A stretch of 14,141 bases of DNA, taken from positions 1-14,141 of the forward strand of contig JAFYBD010000205.1 of NCBI GenBank assembly GCA_017540385.1, read 5' to 3'. The stretch is from Lentisphaeria bacterium (GTDB lineage Bacteria > Verrucomicrobiota > Lentisphaeria > Victivallales > UBA1829). Below are positions 1 to 6,960 of this stretch, piece by piece. The first letter of the stretch is position 1, and each line of letters begins with the position of its first letter. The position numbers were made by a program, and so were the translations under genes. The notes beneath the pieces were generated by a model that was not told where the DNA came from, searched no databases, and saw only the letters and a program-made list of their open reading frames with translations.

Positions 1-333
1 AACACGCCCATCGACGCGCTGAGCCGTATGGAGACCTGCGCCATCATGAGCGGGATCGAACTGCCCCTGACCGCCATCCGCATGCAGGTGGCGTCCGCCA
101 TCAACTGCGTGGTCCACACCATGCGCCTGCCCGACGGCTCCCGAAAAACCGTGGAGATCGCCGAGATCCTGCCGCTGGAACAGGGCGAATACCGCACGCG
201 CACGCTGATGAAGTGGCATACGGACTCCATCGCGCCCGACGGGACCGTCACCGGCCGGTTCATGCTCGGAGAAAAGCCCTCGTTCGCCGACGACGCGAAG
301 ATCATGGGCATCGAGCTGCCGGAATACCCATGA
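1..333 (+). CDS. cpaF: CpaF/TadA-type secretion ATPase, C-terminal fragment (5' end outside window)
   Basis: This is the last 110 residues of a hexameric type IV pilus/type II secretion-family ATPase that would power Tad pilus assembly on the cytoplasmic face of the inner membrane. The frame is open from base 1 (N-T-P-I-D-A-L-S-R) and ends at TGA 331-333. It aligns by eye with the C-terminus of the complete CpaF encoded at 7864-9564: NTPxDALSR, then GxELPxTAIR, xQxxSAI and RLPDGSRKxV occur in the same order and spacing in both. Walker A and B lie upstream of the window. After this block there is a 40-50 residue tail ending in GIELPEYP that the other copy does not share. It is a paralogue, not a duplicate, so a second tad-like operon probably extends to the left. 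The stop overlaps the kinase start (ATGA). Family assignment is secure; which system it serves is inference. Confidence 0.85.
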   Translation, partial: NTPIDALSRMETCAIMSGIELPLTAIRMQVASAINCVVHTMRLPDGSRKTVEIAEILPLEQGEYRTRTLMKWHTDSIAPDGTVTGRFMLGEKPSFADDAKIMGIELPEYP

Positions 334-1226
334 CGGACGACGCGGAAGACGGGCGCGCCCCGGCGTTCTTCCCCGGCGAGATCATCGGGGACTGCGTCCT
401 GCAGAAGGCGCACCGCATCCGGGACGGACGGCAGGAAGTCTGGTTCGCGTTCGACAGGAAACGGAACGCTCCGGTCATCCTGAAATTCATCCGGGACGAC
501 CATCGCAGCGCGGCCATGGCGCCCGCGCTGGCGGAGTTCCTGACCCGTGCATCGTGCCGGTCGCTGATCCGCGTCCTGGGAACCGGCACGGCCGGACGCT
601 TTTTCGTCGCGGAGCTGGAATACGCCTCCGGCGGATCGCTTTCCGCACGGCTTAAACACGCCGGGAAGCTGCCTTTCGCGCAGACCGTCCATGTGATGAG
701 GGAAAACCTGCACGCCCTGCGCGAACTCCACCGGAACGGGATCGTTCACAGGGACATCAAATCGGGCAACATCTGGATCGCGGACGACGGAGAGATCCGG
801 CTCGGCGACTTCGGGATCGCCCGCATGGACGGTTTCCCGGAAAAAGGGCCCGACGTATTCGGCACGCCGTCCGCGATGTCCCCGGAACAGACGCTCGACA
901 CGACGAAAGTCGACGCCCGCACGGATTTCTTCAGCCTGTCGTCCATGCTCTATGAACTGCTGACCGGGCGGCCGCGTTTCCCTCGTGCAGGATTGACGGA
1001 AACGGGCAGGCTCATCCGGGAAAGCCGCCCGGAAGCGCTGATGCGCGACTTGCAGCCGTTCGCCACGATGGATTTCGTCCGTCTGCTCGGATGGATGGCC
1101 GAGCCGGAGCCCGGAAACCGCCCTCCCGACGCGGATGCCGCCCTGGACGAGCTGGATTCCCTCCAGCTGCCCGACGCGCCCTTATCGCGCCCGGAAACGG
1201 CGGAAAAAGAGATCCCGGCGGAGTGA
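330..1226 (+). CDS. Hanks-type (eukaryotic-like) Ser/Thr protein kinase
   Basis: A 298-residue soluble protein that is almost entirely kinase domain. Visible elements are the candidate ATP-anchoring lysine K52 (VILKF), the catalytic loop H140-R-D142-I-K144-x-x-N147, the magnesium-binding D160-F-G162, the activation segment ending GTPSAMSPE (178-186, where SPE replaces APE) and a final helix region with E-P-x-N-R (260-264). The glycine-rich loop is poorly conserved (around 21-40), but the catalytic K, D, N and D are all present, so activity is expected. No transmembrane segment or PASTA-type sensor domain is seen, unlike PknB-type kinases; the last 25 residues look disordered. ATG at 330 is chosen because it overlaps the upstream ATPase stop as ATGA, which implies translational coupling. 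An in-frame ATG at 213 would run deep into the ATPase gene. FHA domains bind phosphothreonine, so this kinase may act on the FHA-rich Tad proteins encoded opposite; that is inference. Confidence 0.9.
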   Translation: MTDDAEDGRAPAFFPGEIIGDCVLQKAHRIRDGRQEVWFAFDRKRNAPVILKFIRDDHRSAAMAPALAEFLTRASCRSLIRVLGTGTAGRFFVAELEYASGGSLSARLKHAGKLPFAQTVHVMRENLHALRELHRNGIVHRDIKSGNIWIADDGEIRLGDFGIARMDGFPEKGPDVFGTPSAMSPEQTLDTTKVDARTDFFSLSSMLYELLTGRPRFPRAGLTETGRLIRESRPEALMRDLQPFATMDFVRLLGWMAEPEPGNRPPDADAALDELDSLQLPDAPLSRPETAEKEIPAE

Positions 1227-2018
1227 TCCGGTTTCCGACAGGCACGCGGGGAGCTTTCCGCGCGCCAGCATCCTGATCTCCTCATCGGATAGCCGCAGCA
1301 GGACCGGCATCGGACGCAGGCCGAGTTCGCGCAGTTTCGCGGCCGCCGTACGGATGCGTGCCGACAGCTGCAGCTCCCGGAGAAGGACCGGAAGCGGAAG
1401 GAGCAGAAACTCCGGCCGCAGGACCGAGAACGTCAGACCGCAGAAGAACAGGACGGGGATGTACCACTTGCGGAAAAAGTTGCCCGCGACGCGGCGGAAA
1501 CGCGATTTGTGCACCTGGCAGGGGAAATACTCGTCGTACGCCGAATCGTCAGGAAGAAACGTTCGGACCGCATGAACCATTTCGTGAGCGAGCGTTTCGG
1601 CGGCGTCGTAGCCGCGGTGGCGGGTCTTCGTCCGGAACGCCCCGGAGAGGAAGATCACGGGGAGGCACGGACCCTCATCCGTCTGATAAATGACCGTAAC
1701 GCCTGCGGAAAAGCGACCCGTTTCCCGCGTGGAGAGATACGCCGGGACCCACGACGGACGGATGCCGTACAAGTCGAATACGATCTGCTCCGCCTTCTCC
1801 CGGATCCCGGGCGGAAGCTCCGCCGCATCCGGCGGCAGTTCGGGTTCGCCCGCGGGAAGTCCGAGGCGGAGTTCCTGCCGCATTTTCTCGATTCCGGACC
1901 GGAATTTCTCAGGAGAATCGTCAGCCGGACTGAGCAGAAACCCCAGTTCGTCCGCACGGCACAGCCAGTCCGGCGGATCGCCGGGATCGTTCGGGATGTC
2001 GGGGATCGCGAGCTTCAC
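1182..2018 (-). CDS. HExxH metalloprotease-like membrane protein, last gene of the tad operon
   Basis: A 278-residue protein with a zinc-peptidase signature H145-E-M-V-H149 inside an alpha-helical context (AAETLAHEMVHAVR). Y161-D-E163-Y follows, where E163 could be the third metal ligand, as in gluzincin-type enzymes. A hydrophobic region around 186-214 could form one or two membrane segments or a hairpin; the N-terminal 140 residues would hold the substrate-binding fold. I do not recognise a named family. The start is GTG at 2018-2016, overlapping the stop of the preceding small gene (GTGA), so it is probably translated by coupling; no strong Shine-Dalgarno sequence is visible. Its 3' end overlaps the convergent kinase gene by 45 bp. 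Operon position suggests a role in processing or turnover of Tad components, but it carries no aspartate motifs of a prepilin peptidase and should not be called one. Coding status is strong; substrate is unknown. Confidence 0.75.
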   Translation of the reverse strand: MKLAIPDIPNDPGDPPDWLCRADELGFLLSPADDSPEKFRSGIEKMRQELRLGLPAGEPELPPDAAELPPGIREKAEQIVFDLYGIRPSWVPAYLSTRETGRFSAGVTVIYQTDEGPCLPVIFLSGAFRTKTRHRGYDAAETLAHEMVHAVRTFLPDDSAYDEYFPCQVHKSRFRRVAGNFFRKWYIPVLFFCGLTFSVLRPEFLLLPLPVLLRELQLSARIRTAAAKLRELGLRPMPVLLRLSDEEIRMLARGKLPACLSETGSLRRDLFFRRFRAR

Positions 2019-2209
2019 GGGACGGGCAGGGAAATGACGGTTACGATCCGCTGGTACAGATACACGACGGACTTGCCGACCGCCCCGAAGCCGCCGGAAA
2101 AGAGGTTGCTGGAATAGACCGTGGCCGACACGGCGAAAACCAGCGGCAGGATGGAGCAGACGAGGAGCGTGTACTCCAGAAGGACGGCGCGTTTAGTCCG
2201 TCTTCTCAT
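2015..2209 (-). CDS. Flp-pilin-like small membrane protein (64 aa)
   Basis: A 64-residue protein with a basic N-terminus (MRRRTKR), then AVLLEY at residues 8-13 and a hydrophobic stretch to about residue 32, with a second hydrophobic segment near 46-61. Flp-type pilins are 50-80 residues long and have a basic leader followed by four residues, E-Y and a hydrophobic helix; E12-Y13 fits the E5-Y6 pair if cleavage falls after R7. The usual Gly/Ala at -1 is replaced by Arg, so it is a divergent pilin, a minor pilin or a TadE/F-like relic. The start at 2209 is supported by AGGAG at 2219-2223, nine bases upstream, and by a TGATG overlap with the preceding gene. A longer in-frame start at 2356 lies inside that gene and adds a non-pilin-like extension. 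The stop overlaps the next gene as GTGA. Gene call is good; pilin function is tentative. Confidence 0.62.
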   Translation of the reverse strand: MRRRTKRAVLLEYTLLVCSILPLVFAVSATVYSSNLFSGGFGAVGKSVVYLYQRIVTVISLPVP

Positions 2210-4560
2210 CAGTCCAGGCTCCTGACCCAGTTGAAGAGCGGATCGCCGGGGATGCCGTTTTTGATCACATGGGCCTTGATCTGCGCCGCCTTCGATTCGT
2301 CCATCGGGTCGTACGAATAGATGTGGTTCTGCTGTTCCAGGCGGAACTGGCGCCATTCCTCGCCGAACGCCTGCATCTGCGCCGGGATATCCGGTGTGAA
2401 CGGGGCGAAGAAGAAATACGCCGTTTTCGAGAGGAAATACTGCCGGTTGTTTTTATTCCGGGATGCGATGCTCAGGCAGACGTTCAGGACGTTTTTCCGC
2501 GTATCCATGATCGCCTGGTAATACTCCTTCGTCTCCTGGATCCGGCCGTGCATCATCCATTCGTTCTGCGGCAGATTGCACCAGACCAGCGCTTCGGCGA
2601 TCTTCCGGTACATGTCCTTCAGGTGGATGCACTGCGGGACGTACTGAATGTCCGGGAGCAGATCGGACGCGTAAAGGTTGTTGGAGGAATGGACCGTCTG
2701 CTGCAGGACCTCGTAGAAATAACGTTCTCCGAAGAGCTTTTCGTATTCCGCCGAAACAACCCTGGTTTCGGACGAGGAGAGATCGGAAAGCGAAAAGACG
2801 CGTTCCAGCAGGGCTTCGTTGGAAAAGACCGCGATCACTTCGGGCAGCCTGCCCGGTTCGAGGCGATAGACCTCGAGAGATTCCTGCAATCCGCGCCACT
2901 GGTCGCGTCCGCGGAACTGGGCCAGAAGACGGTCCCCCATGCGTTCCCGGAGCTTGAACAGCTGCGGGATCATGACGCAGTCGTCCGAGGAAATGAGATG
3001 AACGCGACGAATGTCGTCCAGCCGCAGGTCGAAAAGCGCCTGATCGTTTTCATCCAGCGATTGGAGGTTGTCCCGGATGATCTTCATCCTGTTCAGCAGA
3101 TCGCGCTTGTAAACTTTGAGGATACCGGAAATATCGCTTTCGTCATTCGTCAGGAAATTGATGAAGTCGGTGATCTGCTTCAGGGCCCCTCTCTCGAGCA
3201 GATCGTTCAGTTTCGATTCGATCTTTTGAAGCAGGCCGCAGTCATTCTCCAGATCCGACAATTGATGCAGGATCGCCTGATAGAGCGGATGAAGATAATC
3301 CGGAACGGTCGTCGGCTCGGCCTCCAGCTCGTCCTTCAAGCGTTTTTGCAGCGGCTGCATCTCCTTCCATTTTCCCTTCAATTCATCGACGGTCGTATCC
3401 AGAGACGTCGCCATATTGCGCAGGGAAAGCTGGGTATCCAGCATCTTCTTTTCCTCCTGGACCTGATGCTGGATGCCGGGCGTCTGGGGGTCTGCCTGAT
3501 TCCAGGCATCAGGATTATCCAGTTCGAGTCTCCCGAAACACTCCGCCGCATTGCTCCATTGGCTGTCCTTCAATTCGTTCCGGAACGAAAGAAGGGCATT
3601 GTAGGTGTTTTCGTAATTCGGGATGCTGGTGGCATAGTCCCGGTATTGTTTTTCATAGCGCTGGAAGCCTTTGGAATCCGGCATCTTGGTGAGGACGCGT
3701 TTCGCCGCGCCGTAATTGTTCTGCCTCAGGTAGTAGTCGATCACGTCGATCACGGTTTCCGTTTGCGGCGACATCATGTAATACAGCCCGAAAACGCCCG
3801 CGACTACGAACAGCGTAAATACCAGGATCAGGATTTTTTTTCCGAATTGGGTCCGCGTATGCACGACATTCCGGTCGAGGAAGGCATAATCGAAGAAGGC
3901 CACGGAGATCTCGTCCAGATCCATCAGCATGCGTTCCTGGCGTTTCAGTCTTTCTCCGTTGACGAACGTACCGTTGGAGCTTCCCAGGTCCCGCAGCCAG
4001 GTCTCGCCGTTCTCCGCGATCCTGATTTCCGCGTGATGCCTGGATACGACGTCGGATTTCAGGACCAGATCGTTGTCCGCCGCGGAACCGATCCGGAACG
4101 GACTTTTTTCCAGGCGGATTATTTCGCCGTTCCGTTCGCCGCCATGGGTTTCCAGTCGATGCACGTCGCAGGGCGCGCTTGCGGCTTCCGAGGTCGATTT
4201 GACAAAGATCTCGGAATCGCCGATGGAGGCCCGGTCGTTCTTCTTCAGAACGGTCGAGGAAACACTTTCCCCGTGGAAATGGATCCGGTTCTTTTCGCAG
4301 GCGCTCAACTTTACGCCGTTCTGGACGATGTGCAGTTTCGCGTGATGCTCTCCGCAGGAACGGTCGTCCTCCGGGATGACCAGGTCGTTGTCCGCCGCCC
4401 GTCCGATGGTCATGGGCGTGTCGGGATCGTCCATCAGGATCGTCCTGACCAATTTGCCGCGGCAGCGGATTTCAAGATAATAGCCGATACCCCGTTTGCG
4501 GGGGGTACGTCCTTTGTCCGCCGATTCGTTCGGCTGTTTTTTGGAATGGAAAAGAGTCAT
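2209..4560 (-). CDS. Bitopic double-FHA protein with large periplasmic helical domain
   Basis: A 783-residue protein. FHA domain 1 (about 48-120) has T-I-G-R54 but G-E-H-H where S-x-x-H is expected, and no clear GSxNGT. FHA domain 2 (about 153-225) has S173-R-H-H and G193-S-S-N-G-T but Ser159 in place of the phosphothreonine-binding Arg. One transmembrane helix (about 242-263, KKILILVF start) follows, then roughly 520 residues that are highly charged and helical, probably periplasmic, with coiled-coil or TPR-like stretches. Topology would be cytoplasmic FHA pair, membrane, periplasmic domain. That architecture resembles the YscD/CdsD inner-membrane ring proteins of type III secretion, where FHA-like folds are structural; I see no sequence signature that proves homology. 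The start overlaps the preceding gene by ATGA (4557-4560), and the stop overlaps the small pilin-like gene (TGATG). Role: scaffold or phospho-responsive adaptor of the Tad platform, by inference from context. Confidence 0.85.
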   Translation of the reverse strand: MTLFHSKKQPNESADKGRTPRKRGIGYYLEIRCRGKLVRTILMDDPDTPMTIGRAADNDLVIPEDDRSCGEHHAKLHIVQNGVKLSACEKNRIHFHGESVSSTVLKKNDRASIGDSEIFVKSTSEAASAPCDVHRLETHGGERNGEIIRLEKSPFRIGSAADNDLVLKSDVVSRHHAEIRIAENGETWLRDLGSSNGTFVNGERLKRQERMLMDLDEISVAFFDYAFLDRNVVHTRTQFGKKILILVFTLFVVAGVFGLYYMMSPQTETVIDVIDYYLRQNNYGAAKRVLTKMPDSKGFQRYEKQYRDYATSIPNYENTYNALLSFRNELKDSQWSNAAECFGRLELDNPDAWNQADPQTPGIQHQVQEEKKMLDTQLSLRNMATSLDTTVDELKGKWKEMQPLQKRLKDELEAEPTTVPDYLHPLYQAILHQLSDLENDCGLLQKIESKLNDLLERGALKQITDFINFLTNDESDISGILKVYKRDLLNRMKIIRDNLQSLDENDQALFDLRLDDIRRVHLISSDDCVMIPQLFKLRERMGDRLLAQFRGRDQWRGLQESLEVYRLEPGRLPEVIAVFSNEALLERVFSLSDLSSSETRVVSAEYEKLFGERYFYEVLQQTVHSSNNLYASDLLPDIQYVPQCIHLKDMYRKIAEALVWCNLPQNEWMMHGRIQETKEYYQAIMDTRKNVLNVCLSIASRNKNNRQYFLSKTAYFFFAPFTPDIPAQMQAFGEEWRQFRLEQQNHIYSYDPMDESKAAQIKAHVIKNGIPGDPLFNWVRSLD

Positions 4561-6041
4561 TCGTCGAGTGTCCAGATGTTGTGCAGGATTCTGATATGCC
4601 GATAATCATCGGGCGTCGGGAATTTGGACAGGGATTCATTGAGAACATTTTTCATCATGTGCCAGTTTTCCTCCTTTTCATAATGCTGATAGGCCAGGCA
4701 CATCTGCGCATACCAGAGCGCCTGACGTTCACGGAAATCGGACAGGAGCTCCAGTGCATCACCCATCATGTCCTCGTCGTTCGCCTTTCCCGAAAGCGAA
4801 AGCAGAAGGGCGAATTCCTGTTTGATTTCCGGCCAGTTGGTGTTCGCGGCATTGTTCATCATCCATTTTGACAGAAGAGAACGGTAAAGCTCCGTTTTGG
4901 AAGCGTTCTCCGGGATATTCTCCGGGATCTCCCAGTAACTGTTCGCGGCATCCGGCGAGGCGACGAAACAGCCGTAATTGGTCACGACTTTTTCCGCGCG
5001 CCAGTAATGCTGGACCGGGACTTCGCGCGTGAGGATGATCTCCTGGTCGTGATAACGCATATAGCAGACGAAGCCCTGCCACTGCATGACGTCGTCGGCC
5101 CTTTTATACTCCATCGTCTGGTACGGAAAGCCGCAGGTCGAGATCGCGTAGAACTTGTCTTCCGGCGGCCCGAGGAAGGTGAATCCCTTGTTTTCCTCCG
5201 CGTCCTTGCGCCAGCGGCTGAAACTCGTCTTGCGCGAAACGACGAATCCGTCCGGCACGGGATTCACTTCGAGTTTCAGGTGGAACACGACGTCCAGGTT
5301 TTTGCCCAGGAGAGTCATCACTTCGCAATTCGTCTCCGTTTTCTCGACTTTCGTCTGCGCGCATACCGGATAGTACATCATGAACTTTCCCTGCGGCCCC
5401 AGCTCAAAGCGGAACTCGTCGTCGTTGTACACGCCGGACACTTCTCCGGGCCAGGTCACGGGGTTCTCGATCTGCAGCTCGGTATAGAGGAAACCGCCGC
5501 CGATGATCGCAAGCAGCAGGATGATCCCGAATGCGATCGTGAACTTCTTCCTGCTGGTCTGTTTCTGCAGGAACCGCCTCAGGTCCCGGAGTTCGTCCTC
5601 CGAGGCGTAACGGGTCCTGTCTTCGCTGTTTTCCCGGCCGGCCTCATTCTCTCCGTCGACCGTGCTGTCCTCCGTCGGTTCGTCGTCGCCGGGAGAGAAA
5701 GGCGAAGGAAGCGTGACGGGGACGGTGCCTTCCTCTTCCTCGGCATGGAACACGAGGTTCTTTCCCAGGCGCACGATCGTCCCCGGGGCAAGCTCCGTCG
5801 CCTGGCCCGGCTCCAGCTGGCCGTCTCCGACGAACACGGATTCGGCGTGGGACTCCAGGATAAGAGCGGAGTCCGTTTCCCGGACATACAGGGAGGCATG
5901 CTTGATCTCGATGTCGTTTCCGCCGGGACGGATTCCCGCCGTAACGGATTTTCCGATCAGAAGTCCCTCGGGAGGAACGATGAAAGACCTGCCGGAAAGC
6001 TCGCCGCCGGTGAACTGTATCTTGTAATACTTCTGCATCAT
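4557..6041 (-). CDS. Bitopic protein with degenerate FHA-like domain, tad operon accessory
   Basis: A 494-residue protein. Residues 1-98 have the beta-strand rhythm of an FHA domain (LLIGK at 27-31, IKHASL at 46-51, LAPGTIVRLG at 84-93), but the phosphothreonine-binding Arg, Ser and Asn are not evident. An acidic Asp/Glu-rich linker (about 100-150) and a basic stretch lead into one transmembrane helix (about 167-187). The remaining 300 residues are probably periplasmic, beta-rich first and helical near the C-terminus. The general plan matches the double-FHA neighbour, so the two may assemble together. The start is preceded by GAGGAG at 6047-6052; ATG at 6041 is five bases away and the adjacent ATG at 6038 eight bases away, so the second Met could be the real start. 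The stop codon of tadC (6051-6053) overlaps that ribosome site. The 3' end overlaps the next gene by ATGA. No named family recognised. Confidence 0.8.
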   Translation of the reverse strand: MMQKYYKIQFTGGELSGRSFIVPPEGLLIGKSVTAGIRPGGNDIEIKHASLYVRETDSALILESHAESVFVGDGQLEPGQATELAPGTIVRLGKNLVFHAEEEEGTVPVTLPSPFSPGDDEPTEDSTVDGENEAGRENSEDRTRYASEDELRDLRRFLQKQTSRKKFTIAFGIILLLAIIGGGFLYTELQIENPVTWPGEVSGVYNDDEFRFELGPQGKFMMYYPVCAQTKVEKTETNCEVMTLLGKNLDVVFHLKLEVNPVPDGFVVSRKTSFSRWRKDAEENKGFTFLGPPEDKFYAISTCGFPYQTMEYKRADDVMQWQGFVCYMRYHDQEIILTREVPVQHYWRAEKVVTNYGCFVASPDAANSYWEIPENIPENASKTELYRSLLSKWMMNNAANTNWPEIKQEFALLLSLSGKANDEDMMGDALELLSDFRERQALWYAQMCLAYQHYEKEENWHMMKNVLNESLSKFPTPDDYRHIRILHNIWTLDE

Positions 6042-6050
6042 TTCGACTCC

Positions 6051-6959
6051 TCAGAACAACGGAACGCCCGATTCTTTCATTTTCAGAAAAACCGGAGTAA
6101 GGATGATGATGAACACTGCGGGAAGGATGAAAAGCGCCATCGGGAGCAGCATCAGCGAGGGCGCGCGCTGCGCTTTACATTCGGCGATGGAGAACCGGAG
6201 TTTCCGCATTTCCTCGCTCTGGATCTCCATCGTTTCCGCCAGCGACGCGCCGAGCTCGGTCCCCATCACAACGGCGGAGGTGAACGACGTGAACTCCTTG
6301 AGCTGGATCCGTTCCGCCATGTTCTGAAGCGCGACCGTGCGGATCACGCCGAGCTCCATTTCACGAAGCATGATCCGGTATTCGTCAATGAGCGGGCCTT
6401 CCGTGCCCAGCGACACGTAGAAGCGGATCGCCGCGCTGAAGTCCAGGCCGCCGCGCATCGCCGACGAGATCAGGTCGATGGAAAATGGGATCGCCTGAAG
6501 GATTTTCGTCTGGCGCGTCTGAACCAGATTTCCGACCGTGGTGCCGGGCAGGAACCAGCCGACGAACGCACCGATCAGCCCCGCGACCGGGATGGCCCCC
6601 TGCTGGTCGGGTTCGACCACCATCCACGCGCCCATGGCTCCCACTGCTCCCAGCAGGAACATGAGGAACAGCCGCGACTGGTAAATGAACTCGGGGGTCA
6701 GGTTCAGCCCGGCATACTGGAGCTTCTTCCGCATGATGCGGCATTGCGAGGGGAACAATTTGTGGATCAGGCTGCCGATCCCGACGGCGTTCATGATTTT
6801 GGCCGGGGTCAGGCAGAACCGGAACAGCGACGGGAGATCCTCCTCCTCCTGTTTCCTGTTCCCGCGCGTGGCCGGGGTGTTGTTTGCAAACAGAACGTAC
6901 GCCACAAAGGGCATGAGCACCGCAAGGAACGTCAGAAGATAAATGCTCGTATGATTCAT
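6051..6959 (-). CDS. tadC: TadC-type inner-membrane platform protein (T2SS F family)
   Basis: A 302-residue GspF/PilC-family half-protein that, with TadB, forms the inner-membrane platform driven by the CpaF ATPase. Hydrophobic segments are visible at about 5-25, 97-115, 121-139 and 268-292. The cytoplasmic T2SS F domain (about 155-265) shows typical TadC features: IPFSIDLISSAMRGGLDFSAA (153-177), LREMELG (198-204), VVMGTELGASLAE (230-242) and a Glu/Arg-rich helix before the last membrane span (LLPMALFILPAVFI). Length is normal for TadC. The start at 6959 has AAGGTG four bases upstream and lies one base after the tadB stop, so the genes are coupled. The product is integral to the cytoplasmic membrane. 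Confidence 0.93.
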   Translation of the reverse strand: MNHTSIYLLTFLAVLMPFVAYVLFANNTPATRGNRKQEEEDLPSLFRFCLTPAKIMNAVGIGSLIHKLFPSQCRIMRKKLQYAGLNLTPEFIYQSRLFLMFLLGAVGAMGAWMVVEPDQQGAIPVAGLIGAFVGWFLPGTTVGNLVQTRQTKILQAIPFSIDLISSAMRGGLDFSAAIRFYVSLGTEGPLIDEYRIMLREMELGVIRTVALQNMAERIQLKEFTSFTSAVVMGTELGASLAETMEIQSEEMRKLRFSIAECKAQRAPSLMLLPMALFILPAVFIIILTPVFLKMKESGVPLF

Positions 6960-6960
6960 A

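Noticed and set aside
213..329. Upstream in-frame ATG at 213 for the kinase
   Set aside because: It would overlap the ATPase gene by 120 bases with an Arg/His-rich extension; ATG 330 forms an ATGA overlap and begins just before the kinase fold.
1182..2018. Calling the HEMVH protein a prepilin peptidase (TadV/CpaA)
   Set aside because: Prepilin peptidases are polytopic aspartyl proteases with GxGD; this protein has an HExxH site and at most two membrane segments.
2210..2356. Longer start at 2356 for the Flp-like gene
   Set aside because: The extra 49 residues lie inside the double-FHA gene and do not resemble a pilin leader; AGGAG at 2219-2223 and the TGATG overlap favour 2209.
2269..4605. 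Very long plus-strand open frame (over 770 codons) opposite the double-FHA gene
   Set aside because: It mirrors the minus-strand gene, has a composition skewed to Arg, His, Asp, Val and Leu, and shows no domain; the minus strand has clear FHA motifs and operon spacing.
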